A stretch of DNA of 64,000 nt from an uncultured Sinobacteraceae bacterium (GTDB taxonomy: Bacteria > Pseudomonadota > Gammaproteobacteria > Steroidobacterales > Steroidobacteraceae): NCBI GenBank assembly GCA_937902995.1, contig CALEKY010000062.1, positions 88,715 through 152,714 of the forward strand. The letters are read 5' to 3'. Made by a program: the position numbers and the translations under genes. How positions within the stretch are numbered: position 1 is the stretch's first letter; the number at the start of each line of letters is the position of its first letter. The notes below the pieces were generated by a model. It did no database searches. It saw only the letters and a program-made list of their open reading frames with translations, and was not told the DNA's origin. This document shows positions 17,763 to 27,366 of the stretch, in pieces.

Positions 17763-18077
17763 ATGAATATCAAGTTCTCGCAAAACGCCGTGCGTTGCCG
17801 CGTGCAACGTACCGAATTGGACCGGCTTCTCTCCGGGCGCGCAGTGACGCTCGAAGTTTCCCTACCGCGCAATCACGTGTTTCGCGCCAGCGTATGGCCT
17901 GGTGCGATGGGCGGTTGGCAGCTGGAAAGCGATCCGACCGGCATCTGGATCACGATTCCGAAGGAGGAGCTGCACGCATTTGCCGAACGGCTGCCGAGCA
18001 AGGAAGGCCTCGAGCACGTGTTCGAAGCCGGCGACGGTTTCGTCAAGGTGAGTTTCGAGGTCGACGTTCGCGACTAA
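17763..18077 (+). CDS. small DUF7009-like conserved protein
   Basis: A 104-residue soluble protein starting MNIKFSQNAVRCRVQRTELDRLL, with a following VSLPRNHVF and a C-terminal acidic strand (KVSFEVDVRD). The pattern resembles the DUF7009 family of small proteins of unknown function. I chose ATG 17763; an earlier in-frame start adds 15 residues without similarity. A structured terminator lies directly after the stop. Confidence 0.6.
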   Translation: MNIKFSQNAVRCRVQRTELDRLLSGRAVTLEVSLPRNHVFRASVWPGAMGGWQLESDPTGIWITIPKEELHAFAERLPSKEGLEHVFEAGDGFVKVSFEVDVRD

Positions 18078-18083
18078 AACTTC

Positions 18084-18184
18084 TCTCAAAACGTCGTGAG
18101 CTGCCGCAGGTCGCGTCCGCAAAGACGCGCCGGTGCTGATCGCCGGTTACCTGCGGGCGCAGTCGTTTTGAGATAGTTTTTATT
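18084..18184. terminator. cloverleaf-shaped bidirectional terminator
   Basis: The outer stem is TCTCAAAACG (18084-18093) with CGTTTTGAGA (18164-18173). The second stem is CTGC plus CGCAGGT (18101-18111) with ACCTGCG and GCAG (18149-18155, 18159-18162). Two small hairpins sit inside: CGCGTC/GACGCG (18112-18117, 18124-18129) and CCGG/CCGG (18130-18133, 18143-18146). TTTTTATT follows on the plus strand and a weaker T-run on the minus strand. It separates the converging DUF7009-like gene and purD. Confidence 0.65.
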
Positions 18185-19472
18185 CGCCTGCGCGCTCTTC
18201 GCGGGCGATCGCGCGATAGCCGATGTCGCGGCGATAGTGAATGCCGGGCCACGTGATCGCTTCGGCGAGCCGATACGCTGCACGTTGCGCCTCGCGCACG
18301 GAATCGCCGAGCCCGACGGCACACAGCACTCTGCCGCCGTTCGTTACGACCTGTTCGCCGGCGAGCTTCGTGCCGGCGTGGAAGACTTTCCCAGGCAATT
18401 GCGCTGCATCGTCCAGGCCCGAGATCGGATCGCCTTTGCGCACGGACTCCGGATAGCCGGCGGCTGCGAGCACGACGCCGAGCGCCGCTCGCGGATCCCA
18501 GCGTGCGTCGACGTCTTGCAAGCGGTTGTCGATGGCGGCTTCGCAGAGATCGACCAGATCCGATTGCAGCCGCATCATGATCGGCTGCGTTTCTGGATCG
18601 CCGAAACGACAATTGAACTCGAGCACGTTCGGCGTGCCGTCGGGTGCGATCATCAGCCCCGCATATAGAAAGCCGAGATACGACACGCCATCGGCTGCGA
18701 GCCCGCGCACCGTCGGCTCCATCACTTCACGCATGATGCGTGCGTGAATTTGGTCGGTGACGACCGGTGCAGGCGAGTACGCACCCATTCCGCCGGTATT
18801 CGGTCCCTTGTCCGCATCGTCGCGGCGTTTGTGATCCTGCGAAGTTGCAAGCGGCAGGATCTGCTCGCCCGAAACGATGGCAATGAAGCTCGCTTCTTCG
18901 CCTTGCAGGAACTCTTCGATGACGATCGTCTCGCCAGCCGATCCGAACTGTCCGTCGAACATGGCTTGCGCGCAGCGAATCGCTTCTTCGGTCGTTTCGC
19001 AAATGACGACGCCTTTGCCGGCAGCCAGGCCGTCCGCTTTTACCACGAGCGGGGCACGCTGTTTGCGTACCCAATCGGGATCGAACGATGCTTTCGTGAA
19101 CGTTGCGTACGCGGCAGTCGGAATGCCGTGCCGCTTCAAGAAATCTTTCGTGAACGCCTTCGAGCCTTCGAGCCGCGCCGCGGCTTTGCTCGGTCCGAAG
19201 CATCGAAGATTGGCGGCTTGGAATGCATCGGCTATGCCGAGCACGAGCGGTGCTTCGGGGCCAACGATCGTCAGCTCGATCTTCTCGCGCTGCGCGAACT
19301 CGACGAGTGCAGGAATGTTTTCGGCAGCGATGTCGACGTTCGACACTCGCGGCTCGCGCGCCGTACCGGCGTTACCCGGCGCAACGAAGACGTGTTCGAC
19401 GCGCGGCGATTGAGCCGCCTTCCACGCGAGTGCGTGCTCGCGACCGCCGGAACCGATGACGAGCACTTTCAT
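18180..19472 (-). CDS. purD: phosphoribosylamine-glycine ligase
   Basis: A 430-residue ATP-grasp enzyme of purine synthesis (GAR synthetase). It joins phosphoribosylamine and glycine with ATP. The N-terminal signature is MKVLVIGSGGREHALAWK. ATP-grasp elements include VVKADGLAAGKGV and the GAYSPAPV loop. The metal-binding NCRFGDPETQ motif and the C-terminal GVVLAAAGYPE segment are all in order. Length is typical. It lies downstream of purH on the same strand, separated by a heptad-repeat block. Confidence 0.95.
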   Translation of the reverse strand: MKVLVIGSGGREHALAWKAAQSPRVEHVFVAPGNAGTAREPRVSNVDIAAENIPALVEFAQREKIELTIVGPEAPLVLGIADAFQAANLRCFGPSKAAARLEGSKAFTKDFLKRHGIPTAAYATFTKASFDPDWVRKQRAPLVVKADGLAAGKGVVICETTEEAIRCAQAMFDGQFGSAGETIVIEEFLQGEEASFIAIVSGEQILPLATSQDHKRRDDADKGPNTGGMGAYSPAPVVTDQIHARIMREVMEPTVRGLAADGVSYLGFLYAGLMIAPDGTPNVLEFNCRFGDPETQPIMMRLQSDLVDLCEAAIDNRLQDVDARWDPRAALGVVLAAAGYPESVRKGDPISGLDDAAQLPGKVFHAGTKLAGEQVVTNGGRVLCAVGLGDSVREAQRAAYRLAEAITWPGIHYRRDIGYRAIAREERAGE

Positions 19473-19485
19473 GCCGCGCTCCGGT

Positions 19486-19635
19486 TAGGCTGTGGGCTGT
19501 AGGCTGTAGGCTGCAGGTAGAAAGAAAGCGTTCGAACGTGTGGCTTCACAGTGACTTTCTCGCAGACGACGAAATTCAGGCAGAGACGCCGGCTCGCACT
19601 CTCACTACAGCCTAGAGCCTACAGTCTACAGCCTG
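19486..19635. repeat. facing arms of 7-bp units between purH and purD (heptad block 4)
   Basis: Left arm: TAGGCTG, TGGGCTG, TAGGCTG, TAGGCTG, CAGGTAG (19486-19520). Right arm: CTACAGC, CTAGAGC, CTACAGT, CTACAGC, CTG (19605-19635). The arms are nearly reverse complements, with about 85 bases between them, and could form a long hairpin in the purH-purD transcript. The right arm ends 30 bases before the purH stop. Confidence 0.7.
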
Positions 19636-19665
19636 TCATTGATTCGATTGGCAGCGCCAACCGAA

Positions 19666-21222
19666 TCAATGACGGAAATGCCTCATCCCTGTAAACACCA
19701 TCGCCATGCCGTGCTCGTTCGCGGCGTCGATGACTTCCTGATCGCGCATCGAGCCGCCGGGTTGAATCACGGCGCTGATACCGTACTCGGCGGCGACATC
19801 GAGGCCGTCGCGGAACGGGAAGAACGCGTCCGAGGCCATCACCGAACCTTGTACGGTGAAACCTTCGTCTTTCGCCTTCATCGCCGCGATGCGGGAAGAG
19901 ACGACGCGGCTCATCTGGCCTGCGCCGACGCCGATCGTCATCCGATCTTTCGCATAGACGATCGCGTTCGATTTCACGAACTTGCACACCTGCCATGCGA
20001 ACAACAAATCGTCGAGCTCGGCCTGAGTTGGCTGACGTTTGGTAACGACCTTCAGATCCGCCAGCGATACCATGCCTTCGTCGCGCGATTGCACGAGCAG
20101 CCCGCCGTTGACGCTGCGATATTCGTGGCGAATGTTCGTGGGATTGAGGGAGCCAGTCGCAAGAACGCGCACGTTCTGTTTCGCTGCGCACACTTCCAGC
20201 GCTTCGGGTTCGACTTGCGGCGCGATGATGAGCTCGACGAACTGTCGGTCGAGAATGGCGCGCGCAACAGTTGCTGTCAGCGGTCGATTGAACGCGATGA
20301 TGCCGCCGAACGCGGACGTCTTGTCGGTGCTGTAGGCGCGGTCGTACGCACCGAGGATGTTCTTCGCCACAGCTACACCGCACGGGTTTGCGTGCTTGAC
20401 GATGACGCATGCGGGCTCGGCGAACTGACGCACGCATTCGAACGCGGTGTCGCCGTCGGCAACGTTGTTGTACGACAGCGCCTTGCCTTGCAGTTGTTGT
20501 GCGGTGCCGATGCTCGCGCCCGGCGAATTGGGCACGGTGTAGAACGCGGCTGTTTGATGCGGGTTCTCGCCGTAGCGCAGATCGAGACGTTTACGGAAAT
20601 GCACGGAGAGCGATTCCGGAAATTCGGCTTCGGCGCCTTGCGTTACCCGGCCGAGATAGCTTGCAACCGCGGAGTCGTAGCTCGCCGTGTGGGCGAATGC
20701 TTTCGCGGCGAGTTGTTTGCGACGCTCGAGCGAAACCGCACCGCCGTTCTTGCGCATTTCATCGAGCACGCTCGAATAGTCCGCCGGATCGACGACGACG
20801 GTCACGCGGTCGTGATTCTTCGCAGCTGCGCGGACCATGGCCGGTCCGCCGATGTCGATGTTCTCGATCGCGTCCTCGTACGTGCAATCCGGCTTCGCGA
20901 TCGTGGCGGCGAATGGATATAGATTCACGACGAGCAAATCGATCGGCTCGATACCGTGCTGCTGCATCACCGCTTCGTCGACGCCACGACGCCCGAGCAA
21001 TCCGCCATGAATCTTCGGATGCAGCGTCTTTACGCGACCGTCCATGATTTCCGGAAAGCCGGTGTGCGCCGACACCTGAGTCACCGGGATGCCGTTCTTT
21101 TCGAGCAGCGTCGCGGTGCCTCCTGTGGAGAGAATGGCAACGCCTTGCTCGTGCAAAGCTTTGGCGAATTCGACGAGACCGTCTTTGTTGGAAACGCTCA
21201 AGAGGGCGCGGCGGATTGACAT
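19666..21222 (-). CDS. purH: bifunctional AICAR transformylase / IMP cyclohydrolase
   Basis: A 518-residue enzyme carrying out the last two steps of IMP synthesis. The N-terminal cyclohydrolase domain (SIRRALLSVSNKDGLVEFA, STGGTATLL) is followed by the transformylase domain (RYGENPHQTAAFY, VIVKHANPCGVAV, and the C-terminal SDAFFPFRDG and IQPGGSMRDQEVI). I start at ATG 21222 because families begin with this RRALLSVS block. An in-frame ATG at 21264 would add 14 unconserved residues. Neither start has a strong ribosome site. Confidence 0.95.
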   Translation of the reverse strand: MSIRRALLSVSNKDGLVEFAKALHEQGVAILSTGGTATLLEKNGIPVTQVSAHTGFPEIMDGRVKTLHPKIHGGLLGRRGVDEAVMQQHGIEPIDLLVVNLYPFAATIAKPDCTYEDAIENIDIGGPAMVRAAAKNHDRVTVVVDPADYSSVLDEMRKNGGAVSLERRKQLAAKAFAHTASYDSAVASYLGRVTQGAEAEFPESLSVHFRKRLDLRYGENPHQTAAFYTVPNSPGASIGTAQQLQGKALSYNNVADGDTAFECVRQFAEPACVIVKHANPCGVAVAKNILGAYDRAYSTDKTSAFGGIIAFNRPLTATVARAILDRQFVELIIAPQVEPEALEVCAAKQNVRVLATGSLNPTNIRHEYRSVNGGLLVQSRDEGMVSLADLKVVTKRQPTQAELDDLLFAWQVCKFVKSNAIVYAKDRMTIGVGAGQMSRVVSSRIAAMKAKDEGFTVQGSVMASDAFFPFRDGLDVAAEYGISAVIQPGGSMRDQEVIDAANEHGMAMVFTGMRHFRH

Positions 21223-21304
21223 GGTCGTTACGGCAGCAATTGGAGGATTCGGCAGATCGTGCATCGAGGCAGACTCGCGCCCGTCGCTTCAGCAACGGCT
21301 CACG

Positions 21305-21595
21305 TCACTGCACGAGCCCGTATGTTTTGAGTTTCTTGCGCAACGTGCCTCGGTTGATGCCGAGGATGTCCGCGGCACGGCTTTGATTGCCTTCGGCGTA
21401 ATCGAGCACGGCCTTGAACAGCGGCTCTTCGACCTCGCGCAGCACGAGCTCGTAGAGCTGCGCGGGCTTGTGGCCGTTCAAGGCTGCGAAATAGGAGTCG
21501 AGCGCTTCGGCGCACAACGCGCGCAACGGCACGGCGCGCGTGGAAGGTCGTGAAATCGGCTCTCTTCGAGCTCTAGTTCTTTTCTTCGTCGCCAT
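21305..21595 (-). CDS. fis: Fis-family nucleoid-associated DNA-binding protein
   Basis: A 96-residue protein. The C-terminal helix-turn-helix GNQSRAADILGINRGTLRKKL is the Fis signature, preceded by the dimer helices (LYELVLREVEEPLFKAVLDYAEG). The basic N-terminal arm (KKRTRARR) differs from E. coli Fis. It sits directly after dusB, as in many gammaproteobacteria, and is expected to regulate rRNA operons, recombination and growth-phase genes. Confidence 0.93.
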   Translation of the reverse strand: MATKKRTRARREPISRPSTRAVPLRALCAEALDSYFAALNGHKPAQLYELVLREVEEPLFKAVLDYAEGNQSRAADILGINRGTLRKKLKTYGLVQ

Positions 21596-21656
21596 GGGCT
21601 CTCCGCCAAATTCATCGTCAAGCAGCGGCAGCCGCTGCGCCGCACGTCACGGGGAA

Positions 21657-22658
21657 TCAAGCAGCGTTCGACAGCGACTTGGCGTCGGCAGCCGCGAGCG
21701 CATCGAAGTATTCGCCTGCGAGCTCGAGCTGCGTTCGTGCGTCGGTCGCCTGCATCATGGCATGACGAAGAGCATGGCCGGACGCTTGACCCTTCGCATA
21801 CCAATCGATGTGCTTGCGCGCGATCCTGACTCCAGCTTCTTCCCCGTAGAAAGCATGCAGATCGCGCAAATGAGCGAGCATGATATCACGGACTTCTGCG
21901 ATGGAAGGGGCGGGAGGCTCGACGCCGCTCTCCAGGTACGCGGCAATTTCCCGGAAGATCCATGGGCGGCCTTGTGCGCTGCGTCCGATCATCACGCCAT
22001 CTGCGCCCGTTTGTTCAAGCACCCACTTCGCTTTGCGCGGTGAGTCGATGTCGCCATTAGCGAAAATCGGAATCGAAACTGCTCGTTTCACGGCGCGGAT
22101 CGTTTCGTATTCCGCTTCGCCTTCGAACTTGCAAGCGCGCGTGCGCCCGTGAATGGCAAGCGCTTGGATGCCGATGTCTTCGGCCATTCGGGCAATACGC
22201 ACGGCATTGCGATTTGCGGGGTCCCACCCTGTGCGCATTTTCAGGGTTACGGGTACTGGTACGGCCTTGACAACGGCCTCGAGGATTTGACGTACGAGAG
22301 TTTCGTCTCGCAGTAGCGCAGAGCCCGCCGCGCGATTGCATACCTTTTTCGCCGGGCAGCCCATGTTGATATCGATGATTTGCGCACCTGCATCCACGTT
22401 GAGCTGCGCGGCCTGCGCCATCATCGCGGGATCGGCGCCGGCAATCTGCACGATGCACGGCTCCGGCTCGCCGCTATGGTCCATTCTCCGCCGCGATTTT
22501 TCCGTGTGCCACAAGCGCACATCGCTCGTGAGCATTTCCCCCGCGGCAATTCCCGCACCCATGCTTCGGCACAAGCGCCGAAACGGCAAGTCGGTGACTC
22601 CCGCCATCGGCGCGAGCGCGAGGTTGTTGTCGAGGATGTAGGGGCCGATGCGGAGCAT
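21657..22658 (-). CDS. dusB: tRNA-dihydrouridine synthase B
   Basis: A 333-residue flavin enzyme that reduces specific uridines in the tRNA D-loop. The TIM barrel starts LALAPMAGVTDLPFRRLCR. The active-site loop INMGCPAKKVCNR supplies the catalytic cysteine. FMN-phosphate contacts are in IFANGDI and GADGVMIGRSAQGRPW. Length and the dusB-fis arrangement identify DusB. The start codon lies just inside the minus-strand side of heptad block 5. Confidence 0.94.
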   Translation of the reverse strand: MLRIGPYILDNNLALAPMAGVTDLPFRRLCRSMGAGIAAGEMLTSDVRLWHTEKSRRRMDHSGEPEPCIVQIAGADPAMMAQAAQLNVDAGAQIIDINMGCPAKKVCNRAAGSALLRDETLVRQILEAVVKAVPVPVTLKMRTGWDPANRNAVRIARMAEDIGIQALAIHGRTRACKFEGEAEYETIRAVKRAVSIPIFANGDIDSPRKAKWVLEQTGADGVMIGRSAQGRPWIFREIAAYLESGVEPPAPSIAEVRDIMLAHLRDLHAFYGEEAGVRIARKHIDWYAKGQASGHALRHAMMQATDARTQLELAGEYFDALAAADAKSLSNAA

Positions 22659-22669
22659 TTGAGAGAAGA

Positions 22670-22772
22670 CTACAGGCTACAGGCAACAGGTTACAGGGCG
22701 CGGGGCTTGGGTCAAAAAACCCGCGCGAACGCGCGCTCTACCTTCAGCCTACAGTCTTCAGCCTTCAGTCTG
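22670..22772. repeat. facing arms of 7-bp units upstream of dusB (heptad block 5)
   Basis: Left arm: CTACAGG, CTACAGG, CAACAGG, TTACAGG, then GC-rich units (22670-22711). Right arm: CTACCTT, CAGCCTA, CAGTCTT, CAGCCTT, CAGTCTG (22738-22772). A GCGCGGG/CCGCGC pair near 22698-22726 gives a compact inner hairpin. The block lies between the DUF3426 gene and dusB. Confidence 0.65.
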
Positions 22773-22775
22773 GAA

Positions 22776-23828
22776 TCAGCGGGCGCTCGGCAGATCTGCT
22801 GCGCAAACCGGTCCTGCGCGTCCGCGCAGGCATACATCGAAGCGAAAGCCCTCTGCATCGGGACCGGGATCGACGATGGAGATCGTTGCGTTCGCTTGCT
22901 GCGCGGGCGCGAGGAGGCGATCCGGTGCAATGCTCGGATCGAGGTATTCGCTCGGCTCGAATTCGCGCGCGCGTACTTGATCGCCCCAGCGATCTTCGAG
23001 CACCAGCTTGAGCAAAGGGTAGGGCTGCGCGAACGCCGCGTTGTTCGTGATGCTGGCGCGGACGATCAGCGTGCCAGGCGAGGCCGGGTCCATCCCGACG
23101 CCCCATTGTTTGATGCCGTAAGCATGCAGATCCCATTCCGGCGTCAGCTGCAGGCCGAGCTTCCGATAGATCTCCATCAGCGGTGCGCCCAAGCGCGGGT
23201 GCCGTGCAAGCTCCGAACGATGGTGATGCACGACTTGTGCAATCAGCAGCAATGCGAGGGGTAATACGAGAAGCTTCCAGACGAGCGGTGTCGAGGTCTT
23301 GCGCCGCAAGACCAAATCGGAGATCTCGTCTTCTTCTTCCTCGTCTGAAACCGTCGGCTTTGGAACAAGCCGTGCGCCTAGAGGCGCGCGAGTCGGGCGC
23401 CGAGGTTGAGGTTCTTCGTCGATCGTTTCCTCATCGCTCTCACTGCTCGCCGAGAATCGTTCCTCTGCGACGGATATTTCAGTGACGTCGACTGTGTCCT
23501 CGTCTGGGTCGACGTCGGTCCAATGCTCGACAGCGTCCGCATCGTCTTCGGATTCAGCGTGCGTCGGTTCATCGGATACGGGTTGCGCGCGGTCGCCCTC
23601 GAGAACGATCTTCTCCGCTCGCGGCGGTTGAAACTGTGGCATCAAGCCGTTCGGCGTTTGCAAGAAGCGTCCGGATTCCGCGGCGTTCGGATCGCCCTCT
23701 TCCAGGAGTCGCTCGAGTGCGTCGAACTGCGTGTGACACCTTCCGCAGCGCACTTGTCCGTCGGCCACGCGCAGGATTTCTGCGGTGACCCGGAACATCG
23801 TTTCGCAGTTAGGGCATTGAGTGAGCAA
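22776..23828 (-). CDS. zinc-ribbon and DUF3426 membrane protein
   Basis: A roughly 350-residue protein. The N-terminal zinc ribbon (CPNC ... CGRC) begins right at the start, followed by an acidic disordered stretch, one membrane helix (TPLVWKLLVLPLALLLIAQVV), and a C-terminal periplasmic DUF3426 domain ending in a Cys-rich edge (VCLRGRAGPVCAADLPSAR). Function is unknown. I prefer the TTG start at 23828, six bases after the prmA stop, because relatives begin M-x-T-x-CPxC. An ATG at 23867 inside prmA would add 13 residues. The gene follows prmA directly, as in related genomes. Confidence 0.82.
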   Translation of the reverse strand: MLTQCPNCETMFRVTAEILRVADGQVRCGRCHTQFDALERLLEEGDPNAAESGRFLQTPNGLMPQFQPPRAEKIVLEGDRAQPVSDEPTHAESEDDADAVEHWTDVDPDEDTVDVTEISVAEERFSASSESDEETIDEEPQPRRPTRAPLGARLVPKPTVSDEEEEDEISDLVLRRKTSTPLVWKLLVLPLALLLIAQVVHHHRSELARHPRLGAPLMEIYRKLGLQLTPEWDLHAYGIKQWGVGMDPASPGTLIVRASITNNAAFAQPYPLLKLVLEDRWGDQVRAREFEPSEYLDPSIAPDRLLAPAQQANATISIVDPGPDAEGFRFDVCLRGRAGPVCAADLPSAR

Positions 23829-23833
23829 TGGAG

Positions 23834-24727
23834 CTACCGGCGCTTGGTTCCGCTGAGCCGCGCCCAATCTTCGCGCGTTACGATCGGGTCCATATCAAAC
23901 CACGCGCCGTACACGCTGACTAGACGCGCTGCCTGATCGGTCAAGATGCCCGACAGAACGATCGCGCCGCCCGGAACGACGAGCGCAGCGAGCCGCGATG
24001 CTAGTTGTTCGAGTGGCTCGGCCAGAATGTTTGCGAGAACGATATCCGATGGGGCGGGCTGCAAGAAGTCTTCGACGGTGAAGGTTTGCAGGCGATCGTC
24101 AACGCCGTTGCGCTGCGCGTTCTCGGTTGTTGCGATGATGGCCTGAGGGTCGAGATCGACGCCGACGGCCGACTTGGCGCCGAGCCTCAAGGCCGCAATC
24201 GCGAGCACGCCGCTTCCGCATCCGTAATCGATCACGGTCTTGCCGCCGAGCTGCGCGCCGTCGAGCCACTCGAGGCACAACGCGGTCGTGGGATGTGTGC
24301 CGGTGCCGAAAGCAAGGCCGGGATCCAAATCGAGGCACACCGCGTCCTCGGAAAGATCTTCCGAAGCCGGGCGCATCCCCGCAGGACAGACCCACAGGCG
24401 CCGTCCGAAACGCATCGGACGGAAATCCTTGAGCCATTCGCGCTCCCAGGCACGATCGGCAATGTGCTCGAAGGCAAGCGGAGGCAGCGGAGGCGAAAGA
24501 TGCTGTGCGAGCGTCAGTAGGATCTCGTCGCGATCGCTATCCCCATCGAACAAGGCTTTGATACGCACCGTAGGCCACAGCGGCGTCGTGCCCGGCGCTG
24601 GCTCGAGCACGGGATCGTCCGCGGCGTCCTCCAAAGTGATGGAGGTTGCGCCGGCGGCCAGCAGCGCTTCTTCGAACGGCTCGGGATCGGCCGAGCCGAT
24701 CGACGCAGTCAGTTGAAGAAACGGCAT
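23834..24727 (-). CDS. prmA: ribosomal protein L11 methyltransferase
   Basis: A 297-residue SAM-dependent methyltransferase that trimethylates ribosomal protein L11. The N-terminal substrate domain (about 1-55) is followed by the Rossmann domain. Its signature is LAFGTGTHPTTALCLEWL, then VIDYGCGSGVLAIAAL (motif I), VDLDPQAI and the NILAEPL motif IV. It is in the conserved accBC-prmA neighbourhood. Confidence 0.94.
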   Translation of the reverse strand: MPFLQLTASIGSADPEPFEEALLAAGATSITLEDAADDPVLEPAPGTTPLWPTVRIKALFDGDSDRDEILLTLAQHLSPPLPPLAFEHIADRAWEREWLKDFRPMRFGRRLWVCPAGMRPASEDLSEDAVCLDLDPGLAFGTGTHPTTALCLEWLDGAQLGGKTVIDYGCGSGVLAIAALRLGAKSAVGVDLDPQAIIATTENAQRNGVDDRLQTFTVEDFLQPAPSDIVLANILAEPLEQLASRLAALVVPGGAIVLSGILTDQAARLVSVYGAWFDMDPIVTREDWARLSGTKRR

Positions 24728-24799
24728 GGTTTCGATCCTGCGCTCGAGCGATCTGCGTGCGCGGGTCGCCCGGTTCGCGCAGATCGCCGCGGGAGCGCG

Positions 24800-26143
<1,344 letters not shown>

Positions 26144-26151
26144 GTTCCTTA

Positions 26152-26240
26152 GGGCCCTGAGGGCTTGAGGCGTGGGGCTTGGGTTAAAGCGAGCGTGCGG
26201 ATCGGGTTCTGACCCGAGCCCCGCGCCCCAAGCCCCGAGT
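26152..26240. repeat. long inverted 7-bp-unit arms inside the accB-accC operon (heptad block 6)
   Basis: Left run: GGGCCCT, GAGGGCT, TGAGGCG, TGGGGCT, TGGG (26152-26183). Right run: CCCGAGC, CCCGCGC, CCCAAGC, CCCGAGT (26213-26240). Bases 26161-26184 and 26212-26235 are reverse complements at 21 of 24 positions, with a 27-base loop. In the accB-accC messenger this would be a very stable hairpin immediately before accC. There is no T-tract after it. Confidence 0.75.
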
Positions 26241-26242
26241 CT

Positions 26243-26719
26243 TCATTCGATGATGAACAACGGCTGCCCGAATTCGACCGGATCGCCGTTCTTGACGAGG
26301 ATCGCAGTGACGCGACCGGCTTTGTCGGATTCGATCTGATTCATCATCTTCATGGCTTCGATGATGCAGAGCGTGTCTCCGATGTTGACTTCGCTGCCGA
26401 GCTCCACGAACGGCTTCGCGCCGGGCGCGGGAGCGGCATAGAACGTTCCGACCATCGGTGCGGTCACGGTGTGATCGGGCTTGTGTGCCGGTGCAGCCGG
26501 TGCGGCTTCTGCCGTCGGCGCGCTTGCAGCGGTCGCTGCCGGCGCCGCAGGCGCAGCAGCGGGAGCGGGCGCTTGTGCGTAGTGCACGACGGGCGCGGCC
26601 GCACCGCCGGTCGGATAGCGGCTGATGCGCACCGACTCCTCGCCCTCGCTGATCTCGATCTCGGCAATGCCGGATTCTTCGAGCAGCTCGATGAGTTTCT
26701 TTACCTTGCGAATGTCCAT
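26243..26719 (-). CDS. accB: acetyl-CoA carboxylase biotin carboxyl carrier protein
   Basis: A 158-residue carrier. The N-terminal helix (MDIRKVKKLIELLEESG) is followed by an Ala/Pro-rich flexible linker (about 40-80) and a C-terminal biotinyl domain. The biotin site is EAMKM with Lys124, and the thumb loop is APMVGTFYAAP. It carries carboxybiotin between AccC and the carboxyltransferase. It is placed between aroQ and accC, as in many gammaproteobacteria. Confidence 0.96.
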   Translation of the reverse strand: MDIRKVKKLIELLEESGIAEIEISEGEESVRISRYPTGGAAAPVVHYAQAPAPAAAPAAPAATAASAPTAEAAPAAPAHKPDHTVTAPMVGTFYAAPAPGAKPFVELGSEVNIGDTLCIIEAMKMMNQIESDKAGRVTAILVKNGDPVEFGQPLFIIE

Positions 26720-26745
26720 GCAATCTCCAGTCGTTCTTTTCTAAT

Positions 26746-27195
26746 TTACTTGCGGGCGATCGAGAGGTGATGCGCGGCCGCGCGCAAGGCTAACTCATAG
26801 CCGATCGCCCCGAGGCCGGTGATGGTGCCGACCGCAACGTCGGAAAAGTAAGAGTGATGCCGGAACGGCTCCCGCGCGTGCACGTTGCTCAAATGGATCT
26901 CGATGAACGGAATCTTCACTGCGAGCAGCGCATCCCGCAGCGCGACGCTGGTGTGCGTGAACGCAGCGGGATTGAACAGGATGAAGGCCACGTGCGTCGC
27001 CGGCGCTTCGTGGATGCGTTGGATCAGCTCCGCCTCGGAATTGCTCTGGAACGAGGACAAATGGTGTCCAAGCTCCGCCGCCAAATGCGAGAGCCGTGCG
27101 ACGATCTGTTCCAGGGTCACCGAGCCATAGACTCCAGGCTCCCGCGTGCCCAGCAGATTCAGATTCGGGCCGTTCAGCAGCAGTAGGTGAGCCAT
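26746..27195 (-). CDS. aroQ: type II 3-dehydroquinate dehydratase
   Basis: A 149-residue shikimate-pathway enzyme converting 3-dehydroquinate to 3-dehydroshikimate. Motifs: LLLLNGPNLNLLGTREPGVYG (the Tyr of the flexible lid), the FQSNSEAELI strand, FNPAAFTHTSVALRDAL, and IPFIEIHLSNVHAREPFRHHS with the catalytic His. I use the ATG at 27195; earlier in-frame codons encode an unconserved tail. It is the first gene of the aroQ-accB-accC run. Confidence 0.95.
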   Translation of the reverse strand: MAHLLLLNGPNLNLLGTREPGVYGSVTLEQIVARLSHLAAELGHHLSSFQSNSEAELIQRIHEAPATHVAFILFNPAAFTHTSVALRDALLAVKIPFIEIHLSNVHAREPFRHHSYFSDVAVGTITGLGAIGYELALRAAAHHLSIARK

Positions 27196-27366
27196 CGGTT
27201 TCGTTCGGGTCGCGCCAATTGGGCGCAGAAGGCCGCAAGTTGTACCAGTTTTCGGGATTTTTGGCGATGTTTGCGTTCCGGATCGCTGCCGAGCCGGAAC
27301 GCTTTCTGATGCGCGAATGCGACGATCGGCCGTGCACTGCACGGCTCGACCGCAATTTTCCGAGAT

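Noticed and set aside
18084..18173. A tRNA-like cloverleaf
   Set aside because: Stem lengths, lack of a CCA/T-loop signature and the flanking T-runs do not fit a tRNA; treated as a terminator-like structure.
22670..22772. A CRISPR-like or transposon-end repeat
   Set aside because: Units are 7 bases with no spacers or transposase; they belong to the intergenic heptad family.
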